A stretch of DNA of 64,000 nucleotides from Eunapius fragilis (Eukaryota; Porifera; Demospongiae; Spongillida; Spongillidae): positions 7,562,916 through 7,626,915 of the forward strand of contig OY811981.1 in assembly GCA_963681505.1 (NCBI GenBank), given 5' to 3'. This document shows, one piece after another, positions 48,068 to 60,065 of this stretch. Within the stretch, counting starts at the first letter, position 1. Every line of letters starts with the position of its first letter. A program made the translations under genes and the position numbers. Under the pieces are notes generated by a model. That model made no database searches. It was given only the letters and a program-made list of their open reading frames with translations, and was not told the DNA's origin.

Positions 48068-51000
48068 GGGTCATTCCATGGCCCGTCAGCCTCAAATTGG
48101 ACAGCACCCCTCAGATTTGTGTGTAATTGATTATATTCGTTTGATCTAATATGGTTGGGTAATTCCATATATATGTTTGCCACCCTTTTAGCATCTTAGT
48201 CTAGTTTGGACATGCTACTTTCCCTATGTGCTCTCCCCATAGGAACATGCAAAATAACGGTACATTTGTATACCTATAGTGTACAGTTTTTAAAATGCAA
48301 GGAATTAAAATTTTCATTTTCTTCGTGACCTCGCTCATTTCGGTTTAGCATAACTGTAGCCTGCAACATTGTCGTCACATCAATTTGTACTAAAACATTG
48401 ACAATAAAGAGGAGAACACAAAAACGCAAGGGGACATACATGTGTGCCATGGGATACAATATTTCTTTATAGACCCTTTTTACACATCAGGCCCTCAACT
48501 AATTCATAGATAAACAACTTAACTTGCCAAAAGTAATTTGGGTTGGCTTGTGTACACAGCCAATAAGTACCTGAGGAACAGTATGATCATGGCACACATG
48601 TGTGTCACGTTGCTAATCTGAGGAACAGTATGATCATGGCACACATGTGTCATGTTGCTAATCTGAGGAACAGAATGATCATGGCACACGTGTGTCACGT
48701 TACTAATCTGTGTCACATTGCTAATCTGAGGAACAGTATGATCATGGCATACATGTGTGTCACGTTACTAATCTGAGGAACAGTATGATCATGGCATACA
48801 TGTGTGTCACTGCTAATCTGAGGAACAGTATGATCATGGCATACATGTGTGTCACGTTGCTAATCTGAGGAACAGTATGATCATGGCATACATGTGTGTC
48901 ACTGCTAATCTGAGGAACAGTATGATCTTGGCATGCATGTGTGGTGCCCTCTTGCTAATCTGAGGAACAGTATGATCTTGGCATACATGTGTGTCACGTT
49001 GCTAATCTGAGGAACAGTATGATCATGGCATACATGTGTGTCACTGCTAATTTGAGGAACAGTATGATCATGGCATACATGTGTGTCACTGCTAATCTGA
49101 GGAACAGTATGATCATGGCATACATGTGTGTCACGTTGCTAATCTGAGGAACAGTATGATCATGGCATACATGTGTGCCACTGCTAATCTGAGGAACAGT
49201 ATGATCTTGGCATACATGTGTGGTGCCCTCTTGCTAATCTGAGGAACAGTATGATCTTGGCATACATGTGTGTCACGTTGCTAATCTGAGGAACAGTATG
49301 ATCATGGCATACATGTGTGTCACTGCTAATTTGAGGAACAGTATGATCATGGCATACATGTGTGTCACGTTGCTAATCTGAGGAACAGTATGATCATGGC
49401 ATACATGTGTGTCACTGCTAATCTGAGTAACAGTATGATCTTGGCATAGATGTGTGGTGCCCTCTTGCTAATCTGAGGAACAGTATGATCATGGCATACA
49501 TGTGTGTCACGTTGCTAATCTGAGGAACAGTATGATCATGGCATACATGTGTGTCACTGCTAATCTGAGGAACAGTATGATCTTGGCATAAGTGTGTGTC
49601 ACATAACTGTAGAATTTAATTGCTGTACCATTTGCAAAATTTAACGTTTAGCAAATTACACAAGAAGTGAATATATGATAGAAATTCATCCATAACATAG
49701 TGGATCTTAGTTTTGTATCGAAAACTTGCAGACAGGACAGAACCATTTCTCTTCTCTTTGATTCCATGCACTCTTAGGTTGCAGATACTCACACCTCCCC
49801 ATGATACCATTCATGACAGGTGCTGCAACATATCATGGTAATTTCAGAAAGCTTTGGTAACCTGCAAGTGCAGTAAACTTTAACCATTTACCTGGAATTG
49901 AGTTTGAATCCTTGACGTCGTTTCAGTTAAACACAGGAAAACACGTCAACTCCTCTGCATCTATGTTAGGGATCATACATTCACTTCTAGTGTAATTTGC
50001 TAAACTTTAGATTTTGAAAATGGTACAGCAATGAAATTGTTATGTGACACACATGTATACCATGATCATACTGTTCAGCCACGTGACACACATGTATGCC
50101 ATGATCATACTGTTCCTCAGATTAGCAACGTGACACACATGTATGCCATGATCATATTGTTCTTCAGATTAGCAACTTGACACACATGTATGCCATGATC
50201 ATACTGTTCCTCAGATTAGCAACGTGACACACAGGTGTGCCATGATCATACTGTTCCTCAGATTAGCAACATGACACACATGTATGCCATGATCATACTG
50301 TTCCTCAGATTAGCAACGTGACACACATGTATGCCATGATCATACTGTTCTTCAGATACTTATTGGCTGTGTACACAAGCCAACCCAAACGACTTTTAGC
50401 AAGTTAAGTTGTTTATCTATGAATGTGTATCTTCACATTTTTAGTTGAGGACCTGATGTGTAAAAAGGGTCTATAAGAAATATTGTATCCCATGGCACAC
50501 ATGTATGTCCCCTTGCAAATATACAATAGTATCACATGGCATACATGGTTGTGTGTCAAAGTTAAGATACTACATAATACTTGCTTTAGCTGCATGCCCA
50601 AAGTGATGTATGTGTATCTAATGAGGAGTTAAAAGGAGGCAGGAGGAGGGTAGGAGGGGAGAGGGAGGAAGGAGGAGGAGGAGGGATAAGGAGGGAGCAG
50701 GTGGCAGGAGGAGGGGAGGAGGGAACGCATACAAATTTAATCAGCTCCATTCTATGTGGTTCATACTGGGTTATTTGAGTAGGCTAAAAAAAAAACTGCA
50801 TAGACGTTCCACATTTGTATGCGGAACGGAACGGAATGTTCCGCAAAAGTTCCATTATGTTCCTCATATTAGTAAGACCCATTTTGTTCTTATCCGGGTA
50901 AGAACAAAATGGTGGTGGAAAGTAGTGAGGAGGGCTGGGAGAAAAGTAGCAAAGAGGGCCTGAAGAGAAGTAGCGAAAGGGGCGTGGTGAGAAGTAGCGA

Positions 51001-51938
51001 GGGGGGCGTAAGTTTCGAAAAGAAGGAACGTCTGAAAAGTCAATTGTTCCACGACGCGCTGTATGTGGAAGAGCGGCAGGGGGCGCTCGTGCTGCTGGCA
51101 TAACTGGGGCCAAGGGAATGGGTGCTTCACGATCAGCTGCTGTATCAGGTACAGGTGGATCATCAGCTGCTGGATTTGGTATGACGCCGGCTATGGGTGG
51201 TTCAGCCGCCAGAGATTCATTGATTGTGTGTTGTTTTTTACTTCCAACGAAAAGAAACGTTGAGCATTAACCACTTATGACGAACACGCTTACGATCCCA
51301 TAGTATACTTATTACATTCCAATAAATGCACAATTTCAATTTACCAAAAATAATTTTTTAATTACCAACACCATTTGTAATTGTTGTTATAGCTGAGGAC
51401 AGTATATGTAATACTCTTGAGACGTATCTAAAAAACACTTACTTATAATTAGTGCTAAAATCAACCATGAAGAAATTGAAAATGGCGCCTTTCCATTTAA
51501 CCTTCTGTGGTTCCCAGAAATAGGCGATACTCAAACTTTTTTTTTTGTTGTAAAAATGTAAGAATAATGAACAGCTTCCGTTTAGGCAAAAGTATCACCC
51601 TGCAAGTGACCTAAATATTGAAAACTGTGCTGTATAAACATTTATTCTTTAACCCTTTCGTCTCTTCCATAAAAACATATTATAGTTGGGTTGAACACTA
51701 AGAGAGCATCACTGTGATGCCAAAAATAGCCATACACGTTCTGTGAGTAGGGGGTTATGACTCTTCAAAGTAGAAAACATTCATTATTCATGATGGTGTT
51801 ATATCGTAAACCATTAGTGTTATTAAAATATTTATAGCGTTAAAGTAACATCCCTATTAGGTCAAACAAATATGATCAATTACACACAAATCTGAGGGGT
51901 GCTGTCCAATTTAAGGCTGACGGGCCATGGAATGACCC
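48068..51938. mobile_element. 3.9 kb TIR element with 4-bp target duplication, superfamily unassigned
   Basis: Inverted ends of about 79 bp, starting GGGTCATTCCATGGCCCGTC and continuing AGCCTCAAATTGGACAGCAC, with only a few mismatches between ends. Flanks ATGA at 48064-48067 and 51939-51942 interrupt the satellite, which continues with AGTAGCTAATTTGAAAG. The interior holds a 2.1 kb palindrome (48427-50517), a GGAGGA-rich tract (~50630-50730) and no recognisable transposase. Confidence 0.85.
48427..50517. repeat. Foldback palindrome with unequal internal tandem arrays
   Basis: The left outer arm (GCAAGGGGACATACATGTGT .. GGCTTGTGTACACAGCCAAT) is the inverse of the right outer arm (~50350-50517). 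Inside are inverted arrays of a 45-50 bp unit CTGAGGAACAGTATGATCAT: about 22 copies on the left (48570-49610) and about 7 on the right (50040-50355). Inner arms at 49610-49690 and 49960-50035 also pair; the loop is about 270 bp. Resembles foldback-type elements. No gene. Confidence 0.9.
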
Positions 51939-52516
51939 ATGAAGTAGCTAATTTGAAAGTAAATGTGCGTAAATGTGAATTTTCATTGTCATTTTGCCAC
52001 GATGCTATGTTTCTGAATGGCATTCAAATTAGACGATGGACCTGACTGACAATTTTACTACTATGCTTTAGGCCATAAATTTAATCACTATTGAGTTTAG
52101 TGTATCAAGACATGCATGCAATATGACAGAAATGATATTGGGCATGCTGATTAGAGGTTTATGGTTGTAGAAAGTTGTGGCAATGAATGAATTTGAGGCC
52201 AATGAATGAGATAGTTTATTTTCATGCATGTACTGTGTTCAAGCAGCTATACCCTGACATTGTGTAATGGTATTGGATTTATGAATACCGTTTGACATGG
52301 TGATGATATGGATGGAGTTGTTATTATCTGTGGGTGCACAATGTGATTAAGTAGCTAATTTGAAAGTATATGTGTGTAAATGTGAGTTTTCAATGTCATA
52401 TTGCCACAATGCTGGGATTCTGAACGGAAATCATTTTTGACGACGGCGCTAACTGACATTTTTTCTACCATGGTATAGCGCATCAGTTTAATGACTATTG
52501 AGTTTAGTGTATCAAG
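51939..52516 (+). repeat. ~400-bp satellite, 1.4 units between insertions
   Basis: Continues the unit interrupted at 48067, and is cut again at 52516 within GTGTATCAAG. Confidence 0.9.
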
Positions 52517-52976
52517 CACGGGTGTTTCGGAATGGACATTTACGGATATTTAGATGTCCAATAGCCCATTTCGTAAAAATGATTTTGCTAGCTCATTAAC
52601 GCACTAACATATTCAAGGCCGGTTTTTGCTACGACCCAGTATCACTACGCCTCTCCCATTGATAACTCCATGCATAGTAATAGTATAAGCACAAACCCAA
52701 ATCAACTGCTCACATGTTTATCGCATTTCAACATACGGCGCAACGTTTCTAGTAATCACGTGCTCCTTAATTCGTTACGAGTGCATCTTTTGGTGGACTA
52801 TTTGTGAGGCTCTCGAACTTTCAGGTGAGTTGTGACGATAAAATACAGAATCTAGGGGCATTGTAAAACAATCCAAGCTGGGTCACGTCTCGAGACGCGA
52901 CGTCTAAGGCATATAAAATCGCTGTTGAAATCTATGAATAATTATCAACATCTTGATTATTATAGATGCTTTGCGA

Positions 52977-53894
52977 TGGAGTTCCATTGCAGTCTGCTTA
53001 CAAAACATTGCAGGGTGTGCGGTGGGAGATTGGTGGTGGCAAATAAATCAAAAAGACACCCGATCTTACAAAAAAGAGCTTAACTAGCATTTGGTATTGA
53101 TATGATCATTGATCATGTCATCTTCATTCTGCAAACCATGTATGGAGAGGGTGTTAAGAGGCAGAAAAAGCTAGTACCATTCAGATGGTCATGCCCTACA
53201 AGTGGAAAGTCCACATGTGTGAAGTGAGTGAAGAGCAAATTATAACTGAATTTAATTACATGAGTTTGCCAGCATGTTGAGGTGCTTGTGAAAGGTGGCA
53301 TCAAAAAAAAAAGTGACAAAACATACAGCCAAACATCAAGTGAATCACTGCAGTCATTAGTTGCAAAATTGCACCAACAATTTCAAATAACTATCTGAAG
53401 TGCCCACTCGGCCATTGTGCAGACCAGTAGAGCTGCCATGCCGAAGTCATGTCTGTGCAGGATGTATAATAACATGCCTGACATTGTCAGCAAAGAACAC
53501 ATGTCCCTGTTGTTATGACAACTCACCTTTAACTGCTTCCAGCATAAATGCAGCTCCTGACGTGTTCTTGTCCCTCCTAAGTGATGTACTGCTTCTATGC
53601 AACTCCTGTAAACAGATCAAACATTTCAGCAGGAGTGTACCTCTCACATGTTTGCAACACTTTATCTCCTCCATGTGAAATGGATACTGAGGTACAAGTC
53701 GGCATCTGTAATTAAAGAATGCTGTCTGAAAGCCCACAGCCAAATGTTTTGCAGATTCCAACTAGAGTAAATCCAATTAAAAAGTTTGAAGTCTTCAGGA
53801 ACTGTCAGAACAAACCACAATTGAAGCACAGCAAGCAGTAAGTTGTAAACTATTGAAAAGATCACCAAAGAAGGCTTTAAATTGCATGATGGTC
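52977..53894 (+). pseudogene. RAG1 N-terminal-like zinc-finger/RING protein, decayed
   Basis: Fragments in changing frames, in RAG1 N-terminal order. From ATG 52977: FHCSLLTKHCRVCGGRLVV (like the RAG1 CRICG site), a TAA at 53082-53084, then AFGIDMIIDH; shifted frame SSFCKPCMERVLRGRK (53117-53170; RAG1 has HPTEFCHDCW here); back to LVPFRWSCPTSGKSTCVK (53171-53225, the W..C..C site). Then a RING-like segment, PVELPCRSHVCAGCIITCL followed by AKNTCPCC (53424-53520), and FLSLLSDVLLLCNSCKQIKH. A last block, ELSEQTTIEAQQAV and KLLKRSPKK (~53790-53872), is similar to the segment after the RING in related invertebrate ORFs. At least one stop and two frameshifts; no RAG1 recombinase core follows. RAG1's N-terminal region is an E3 ligase and zinc dimerisation module. 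Confidence 0.65.
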
Positions 53895-54029
53895 CGTTTG
53901 TGAAAAGTCATTATGTAACACTTCAGAACATTGGGGTGGAGCCCCAGCAATACTTTGGGTGCAACCCCATTCACAAGACATGAAGGTCAGACAATTGTAT
54001 TGAAAAGATACTTTATTAAGATCAAACTA

Positions 54030-54280
54030 CCGTATACTATTTCCTTGATTACAAGTTGCGCCTTCTATTCAGGACACAACTGTACCTGCATTTAAAAATT
54101 TACCAGTACTTTAAATTGCTACAGTTGTGTAGTAGTGTTTGCACACCTTTCACTCTGCTCATGTTCCGATTGGCTCTTGACTCTGGTCTGTTCATCCAAC
54201 TGTAGCAAGTCAAAGTAGCAGTTAAAATTTTTAATGCGGGTACAATTATGTAGCCACAACTTGTAATCAAGGAAATACGG
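54030..54280. mobile_element. Tc1/mariner-like MITE, TA target
   Basis: A 251-bp element with inverted ends CCGTATACTATTTCCTTGAT and CCGTATTTCCTTGATTACAA, flanked by TA at 54028-54029 and 54281-54282. No coding content. Nested in the RAG-type element. Confidence 0.85.
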
Positions 54281-54674
54281 TAATGGTTATCATTATATAG
54301 CTACTAACCTGGAAGTCTTGTGGTTGTCTATAAAAAATGTGGCCCACCCAAAACCTGTTCTCCTTATGGTTGCAGACAAATTTGAAGGGACATTTGCTAG
54401 ACTTGGAGCATGCCACTCCATCTATGACCAATGTTTTGTAACAGATGAGAAATGTTGAGAGTTAGGTAATAGCAACATGACGTCACAGTGGATGAGTATT
54501 ATTTTTCACATGAAGCTATGGTTCCCTTTATGAACCAATTTCCCCAATGAACCAAAATGCACCTATTAGAGGAGCACACAGTTGAGTGGGTGAGAGGATA
54601 CAACTTTTTGGATTTGGCGTGCTGGGTGAGCAAGGTGCTGAATTGATTCACCCATCGATTCAATGCACTTTGTG

Positions 54675-54708
<34 letters not shown>
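54675..54708. repeat. (CA)n microsatellite
   Basis: About 17 CA dinucleotides. Confidence 0.95.
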
Positions 54709-54714
<6 letters not shown>

Positions 54715-54720
54715 CAGTAT

Positions 54721-55443
54721 TCACCTTTTAGACATAATAATAGCATTAAATAGGTTGCCATGAGACCAGGATGGACAAAATATACTTAGCAATTCAAATC
54801 TAGCCTATATGAACACTCCTTACATGCAGTTCAATCAGAAACAAAGAAAAGACGCTACAGTGCATCGTAAAGATCACTTCATAAGTATTGCTCCTGACTC
54901 AATCCATGCTCAGCCACCCACAAAGACAGCAAAACGTACGCCAAAACACACTGCTGCTTCATAGTATAGTGGATTTATATTCACGTACACAAAACACAAC
55001 ACGCGCGTTCCCTATTCCACTTGACGATGTTTGCACGTTACTTTTGAAGCATATAAGTCGCGTCTCAGAAAAAGAGTAACATAAAACGAAAGCTCTATCT
55101 ATGTACAATACCTTTGTAAAAGTCGTTTCTCAACTGGAAGTTCGCACGTTCCGGACTAGCTAGTTTTGAAAATCTACCTCCGCGTAAGTAGGCCGCTTTT
55201 GAATGACACTTCTCCAGACCGAAACCATCTTTGATGCCCAAACATACCTCATTCAGTAGAGCACAGGGTCGTCTTCAACAATACTTCGTCTAAAGGGTCA
55301 TCATGTGTTCTGTTCAGTAACTGTACAACGAATTCCAACGGGTACAAATCATTACAACCGTTGCTAGGTGAGGTAATCGCCATTTCAAAAATTTGGGGCG
55401 TAGGACTTTTTGTCCATCAATTCAATGGATCGTAACACCCGTG
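54721..55443. other. Non-coding right part of the RAG-type element
   Basis: No recombinase blocks, RING or other family features were seen in any frame between the CA repeat and the right terminus; the short frames at 54888 and elsewhere are not recognised. Confidence 0.5.
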
Positions 55444-55491
55444 CAAGCCATGCATGCAATATGACAGAAATGATTTTGTGCATGCTGTTTA

Positions 55492-57878
55492 CGCTGCACA
55501 AACAAAAGAGTGAACTTCACTCACCCGCCCGAGTGATCGCTGTGTTGGATATAGCACTCGCTCCAGCCAGTGATTGCCACCCGTCATTACTGCGAGTGAT
55601 ATTCACGCGTTAAAATGGGTGAAATTCACCAATAATAATAACTCCCGTTCAAGAGTGAGGTCATGTGCTAAAGCAGATGGAGTTCACTCGTATTTTTTGC
55701 GATTGTTGTGAGCATTTATATGAGTGTTATTCACTGTTAATTGTCAGACTATAGGCACGTGATATAAAGAGTCGGTCATAAATATTATCTCATCCATTTG
55801 CATGAACTAACAAAAGCACATCAGTACATCAGTGTAACTGTCCGTTCTCAACGCTGCTTGTCAGTAAGTCCACCAGAAGATAGGGCTGCATGCTGGTATG
55901 GAGAGATGAAAAAGTTATTCATACACTGATCATAACTACAAACCTTAGTAGTTAGTTTTCTTCAGCCAATCAGCACGTATTTCTCAACTGCCTCAGTGGT
56001 CCATATACAACCCTGTGCCGAATAACCAAACCATTACCACCACACATGTTCACATACCTCGCAATTTCACTCCAACGTCATTTGGAAAGCTGCACGACAA
56101 ATTGCCACTCTGGACATTTGCAAATAAACATCATTATTAACTCAACTCACATTCAAGTCAGAAAACCAACACCAAGTGGTGCGTAAGTGGGATGTTTGGA
56201 AATTCAAAGGAGTTAGCCTGTGTGAATTCCAAAAAAGATATGCTGTTATTGTTTCAACTCACATAGCCACACTCTTCCAAGTCACAAATGACAACACCGA
56301 GTGCAATGTCACTGGTATTTGTTTGGGTGTTTGGAAAGGAGTTAGCCTGTGTGAATTCCACAAAAGAAATGCTGTTATTGATTCAACTCACGTAGCACGT
56401 GCATCCAAGTCACAAGACTAAAACACAAGTGCAATGTCACAGGTGTATTTGGATATCTAAAGGAGCTAGCCTGTGTGAATGCACAAAAGAAATGCCTTTA
56501 TCAAGTCAATTCACATAGCCACACCAGAGATATACCTGTGACCAAATGCATGAAGTCACAAGACTAACTCAAAGACAACATCATCTCACTGGGGATCTCA
56601 CATTCATATTCTCGCCTTGGGACACACATACCCTGTCTTTCTGCATGGATCGCTTCCATCTCGATCCTTTCACCAATTCTTTACCCCCCTATATCCTCTA
56701 TTCTCTCTCATCCACACTGTGCTTTGTTGGGTGACCCTGATGCGCTCTAATATGAGATACAAGATGAACGAATACAAAACCTATACATGTGGCAAGCGAA
56801 CTACTAGTACACATAACTAAACTGAATAGAAGGTCGACATAATCACTTGCTTACCGATTCTACACAGAGAGCCGCGTGATAAATCGGCAGCTGCTACCCT
56901 CAAATCGGTTAAACAGCTCCGCGTGCCTAGAAACTCCGACAACTTTCACCGTGTCTAGAAGCTTACGACAGCTTTCTTCATATGTAAAGATGGCATGCTT
57001 GGCGATGAGTTTTCATACTTGCTCGACAGCCACGCGCCCACCATTTTAAAAATAAACATTAATATTAGGCATTCCAACAATAATCATAGTTACAAAATGA
57101 CATTACAGTGTGTCTCAGGGAATTTTAAAGGTCCCAAGCCTGGAAAGGTAGTCAGTCCTCTTCACCAAGTACTGCAGAACACCCTCCAAATCACTAGGGG
57201 TTATGTGGAAGTTAAGTTTGTCTTCAAAGAAGGAACTTGACCAGACAACCTCTACATCTCATTAATAATTCATTGGGTGTGCCAGGGGGGAAATGGAATT
57301 TTAAAGGTCCCTAGCCTGGAAAGGTAGTCAGTTCTCTTCACCAAGTACCTCAGAACACCCTCCAAATCACTAGGGGTGATGTGGAAGTTAGGTTTGTCTT
57401 CAAGACCAGACAACCTCCAGATCTCATTAATAAATCAAATTCATAGTGCATCAGGGGGGAAATGGAATTTTAAAGGTCCCAATTAGTTGTTATATTAGTT
57501 ACGTAGGTAATGAAAAAAGAATGTCTTGTACTGATCGTGTTAGGTATATAATCAATATTGAATAAACTAACTGATTTTTGTATTGGATAATTATTACGGT
57601 ATGCTAAGGAATTTTGAATGAACTAACCGATTTTTAAAATCCATAGTGTATATTAGTTACGGTATGCTAATGAATATCAAATGAACTAACCAGTTTTACT
57701 TTTCAGTCATCAATTGGATATATACATATACGGTACGAGTGCAAACCACTTAAATTTGGTCACTCGTAATTTGCTCGAGTGTTTGATATTACAATAAGTG
57801 CCTTTCACTCGTTTTAGCCATCACTCGCTAGGCGTCCGAGTGACAAAGAGTGAACTTCAGTCTTTTGTTTTTGCAGTG
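55492..57878. mobile_element. CACTG-ended non-autonomous element (EnSpm/CACTA-like)
   Basis: Inverted ends CGCTGCACAAACAAAAGAGT (left) and CACTGCAAAAACAAAAGACT (right) continuing through GAACTTCACTC. Subterminal regions are full of GAGTGA/TTCACTC motifs (55510-55740 and 57740-57860), the usual CACTA arrangement. Both flanks show TA next to the end, but the satellite target is too altered for a firm duplication. Interior: three copies of a ~125-bp unit with GTTAGCCTGTGTGAATTCC (56208-56500) and three of a ~170-bp unit with GGAATTTTAAAGGTCCC (57118-57480). No transposase seen. Confidence 0.75.
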
Positions 57879-59492
57879 TATGAGGGTTATGGTTGTAGAA
57901 AGTTGTGGCAATGAATGAATTTGAAGCCAATGAATGAGATAGTTTATTTTCATTGATGTACTGTGTTCAAGCTATACCCTGACATTGTGTAATGGTATTG
58001 GATTTATGGATACCGTTTGACATGGTGATGATAAGGGTAGAGGTGTTATTATCAGTTGGTGGACAATGTGATTAAGTAAAGTAGCTATTTTGAAAGTATA
58101 TGTACGTAAATGTGAATTTTCATTGTCATATTGCCACAATGCTGTGATTATGAACGGAAATCATTTTTGACGATGGCCCTAACTGACAATGTTTCTACCA
58201 TGCTAAGCATGTAAGTTTAATGACTGTTGAGTTTAGTGTATCAAGCCTTGCATGCAATATGACAGAAATGATATTGCGCATGCTGATTAGTAGGTATATG
58301 GTTGTAGAAAGTTGTAGCAATGAATGAATATGAGGCCAATGAATGAGATTTTCATTTTCATTGATGTACTGTGTTCAAACTATGCCCTGACATTAATACC
58401 GTTTGACATGGTGATGATGTGGGTGGAGGTGTTGTTATCAGTGGGTGCACAATGTGACTAAGTAGCTTATTTGAAAGTATATGTGCGTAAATGTGAATTT
58501 TCATTATCATATTGCCACGATGTTGTGTTTCTAAACGGATTTCATCTTGGATGATGGACCCAACTGACAATTATTCATCTTGTACCATGGAATTGACTGA
58601 CAATCTTTGTATGATGGTTTAGTATGTAAGTTTGTTGTTTATTCAGCTTAGCATATCAAGCCCACCATGCATTATGACAGAAATGATTTTGTGCATGCTG
58701 ATTAGTAGGTTTATGGTTGTAGAAATTTGTGGCAATGAATGAGATAGTTTATTTTCATTGATGTACTGTGTTCAAAGTATAAGATTGTGTAATGGTTTTG
58801 GATTTATGGATACCGATTGACATGGTGATGATGTGGGTGGGGGTGTTATTATCAGTGGGTGCACAATGTGATGAAGTGCTAATTTGAAAATAAATGTGCG
58901 TAAATTTTCATTGTCATTTTGCCACGATGCTGTGTTTCTGAATGGAATCCAACTTGGATGATGAACCTGTCTGACAATTTTTCTACTGTGCTGTAGGATG
59001 TAAGTTTGTGGATAATTGAGTTTAGTGTATAAAGCCTTGCATGCAATACGATAGAAATGATTTTGTGCATGCAGATTAGTAGGTTTATGGTTGTAGAAAG
59101 TTGTGGCAATGAATGAATTTGGGGCCAATGAATGAGATAGATTATTTAAATCGATGTACTGTGTTCAAACTATACCCTGACATTGTGCAAGTGCATTGAA
59201 TTTATGGATACTGTTTGAAATGGTGATGATGTGGGTAGAGGCATTATCAGTGGGTGCACAATGTGATTCAAGTAGCTAATTTGAAAGTATATTTGCGTCA
59301 ATGTGAATTTTTATTGTCATATTGCCACGATGCTGTGTTTCTGACCAAAATTCATCTTGGACGATGGACTGACTGACAATTTTTCTGCTATGCTTTAGGC
59401 TGTAAGTTTAAGGACTATTGAGCTTCGTGTATCAAACCTAGCATGCAATATGACAGAAATGATTTTCTGCATGCTGATTAGTAGGTTTATGG
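57879..59492 (+). repeat. ~400-bp satellite, last block (~4 units)
   Basis: Resumes within TTATGGTTGTAGAAAG; a 44-bp remnant also remains at 55448-55491 between the two preceding insertions. The last unit is cut after GTAGGTTTATGG at 59492 by a CGAGGGGG run. Confidence 0.92.
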
Positions 59493-60060
59493 CGAGGGGG
59501 GGGGGGCAAGAAGGATTTTTTAAACACCCATCGTCAGATTTCTTAAAAGAGTACCCACCACCTAACGCCCCTTTCTCACCCATGCGTACCCACAATTAAC
59601 CCACGTTACAATGAATATATAATGCCTTATCATAACATTAGCTTCACTCTGCTCCAACATAGACGGGGGAGGGAGGGGGGGGGGGGGGGGGGTTGGTAAC
59701 AGGCGCAGCATCATCTCTCAACCTGGTGAGGTCTATCTTTAGCCTCTTCTCCTACTCCTCAGCTGTATACTCGTTGCCCAGTACTGGACCACAAGAAGCA
59801 TATCCATATGGTGCAAAGCGTTCACAGTCCAGAGCCCTCATGCAGCTCCGATTGCTCAAAGATGAAAAGAAGCTGCTTCTGCTGCTGCAATTTGTGTGCT
59901 TCAAATGCCCAGTTTTGGACAAAGGGTGAAGGCACATCTGGCAAATAGCCCCGACAGAACACGGCTTAGGCAACCTTTGGTTCTGCTCCGCTAACTAGGA
60001 ACGGATTCCTCGCAAGCAACGGCAACGGGTTCATTGCAAGCAACGTAAACGGGTTAGCAG
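59493..60060. other. Unresolved segment beginning with CGAG(G)n
   Basis: Starts CGAGGGGGGGGGGGCAAG, very like the terminus of the element at 14245-15194, but no matching right end was found. A second G run lies near 59672-59691. The minus-strand frame 59973-59752 (HPLSKTGHLKHTNCSS .. GYASCGPVLGNEYTAEE) continues in frame past a TAG stop into EKRLKIDLTRLRDDAAPVTN, so it looks like an eroded coding fragment of unknown family. Confidence 0.45.
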
Positions 60061-60065
60061 CATTT

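Larger units (their letters stand above)
52517..55443. mobile_element. RAG-type TIR element (N-RAG-TP-like), 4-bp target duplication
   Basis: Inverted ends CACGGGTGTTTCGGAATGGA and CACGGGTGTTACGATCCATT (10 bp exact, then imperfect). Flanked by CAAG at 52513-52516 and 55444-55447; the satellite reads TATCAAGCCATGCATGC across the site. Length 2927 bp. It contains a decayed gene similar to the N-terminal zinc-binding half of RAG1 (52977-53894) and a later 251-bp TIR insertion (54030-54280). The first bases CACGGGTG loosely resemble the CACNGTG heptamer type of RAG/Transib ends. The combination recalls the N-RAG-TP transposon reported from the sea slug Aplysia. Confidence 0.75.

Noticed and set aside
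48570..50355. Regularly spaced repeats that could be mistaken for a CRISPR array
   Set aside because: Units abut without unique spacers, occur in inverted arrays, and the genome is eukaryotic with introns; a foldback/minisatellite explains it.
59752..59973. Minus-strand Cys-containing frame as a zinc-finger gene
   Set aside because: Cys/His spacing fits no family I know, and the frame is cut by a stop before similar-looking sequence continues; reported only as a possible eroded fragment.
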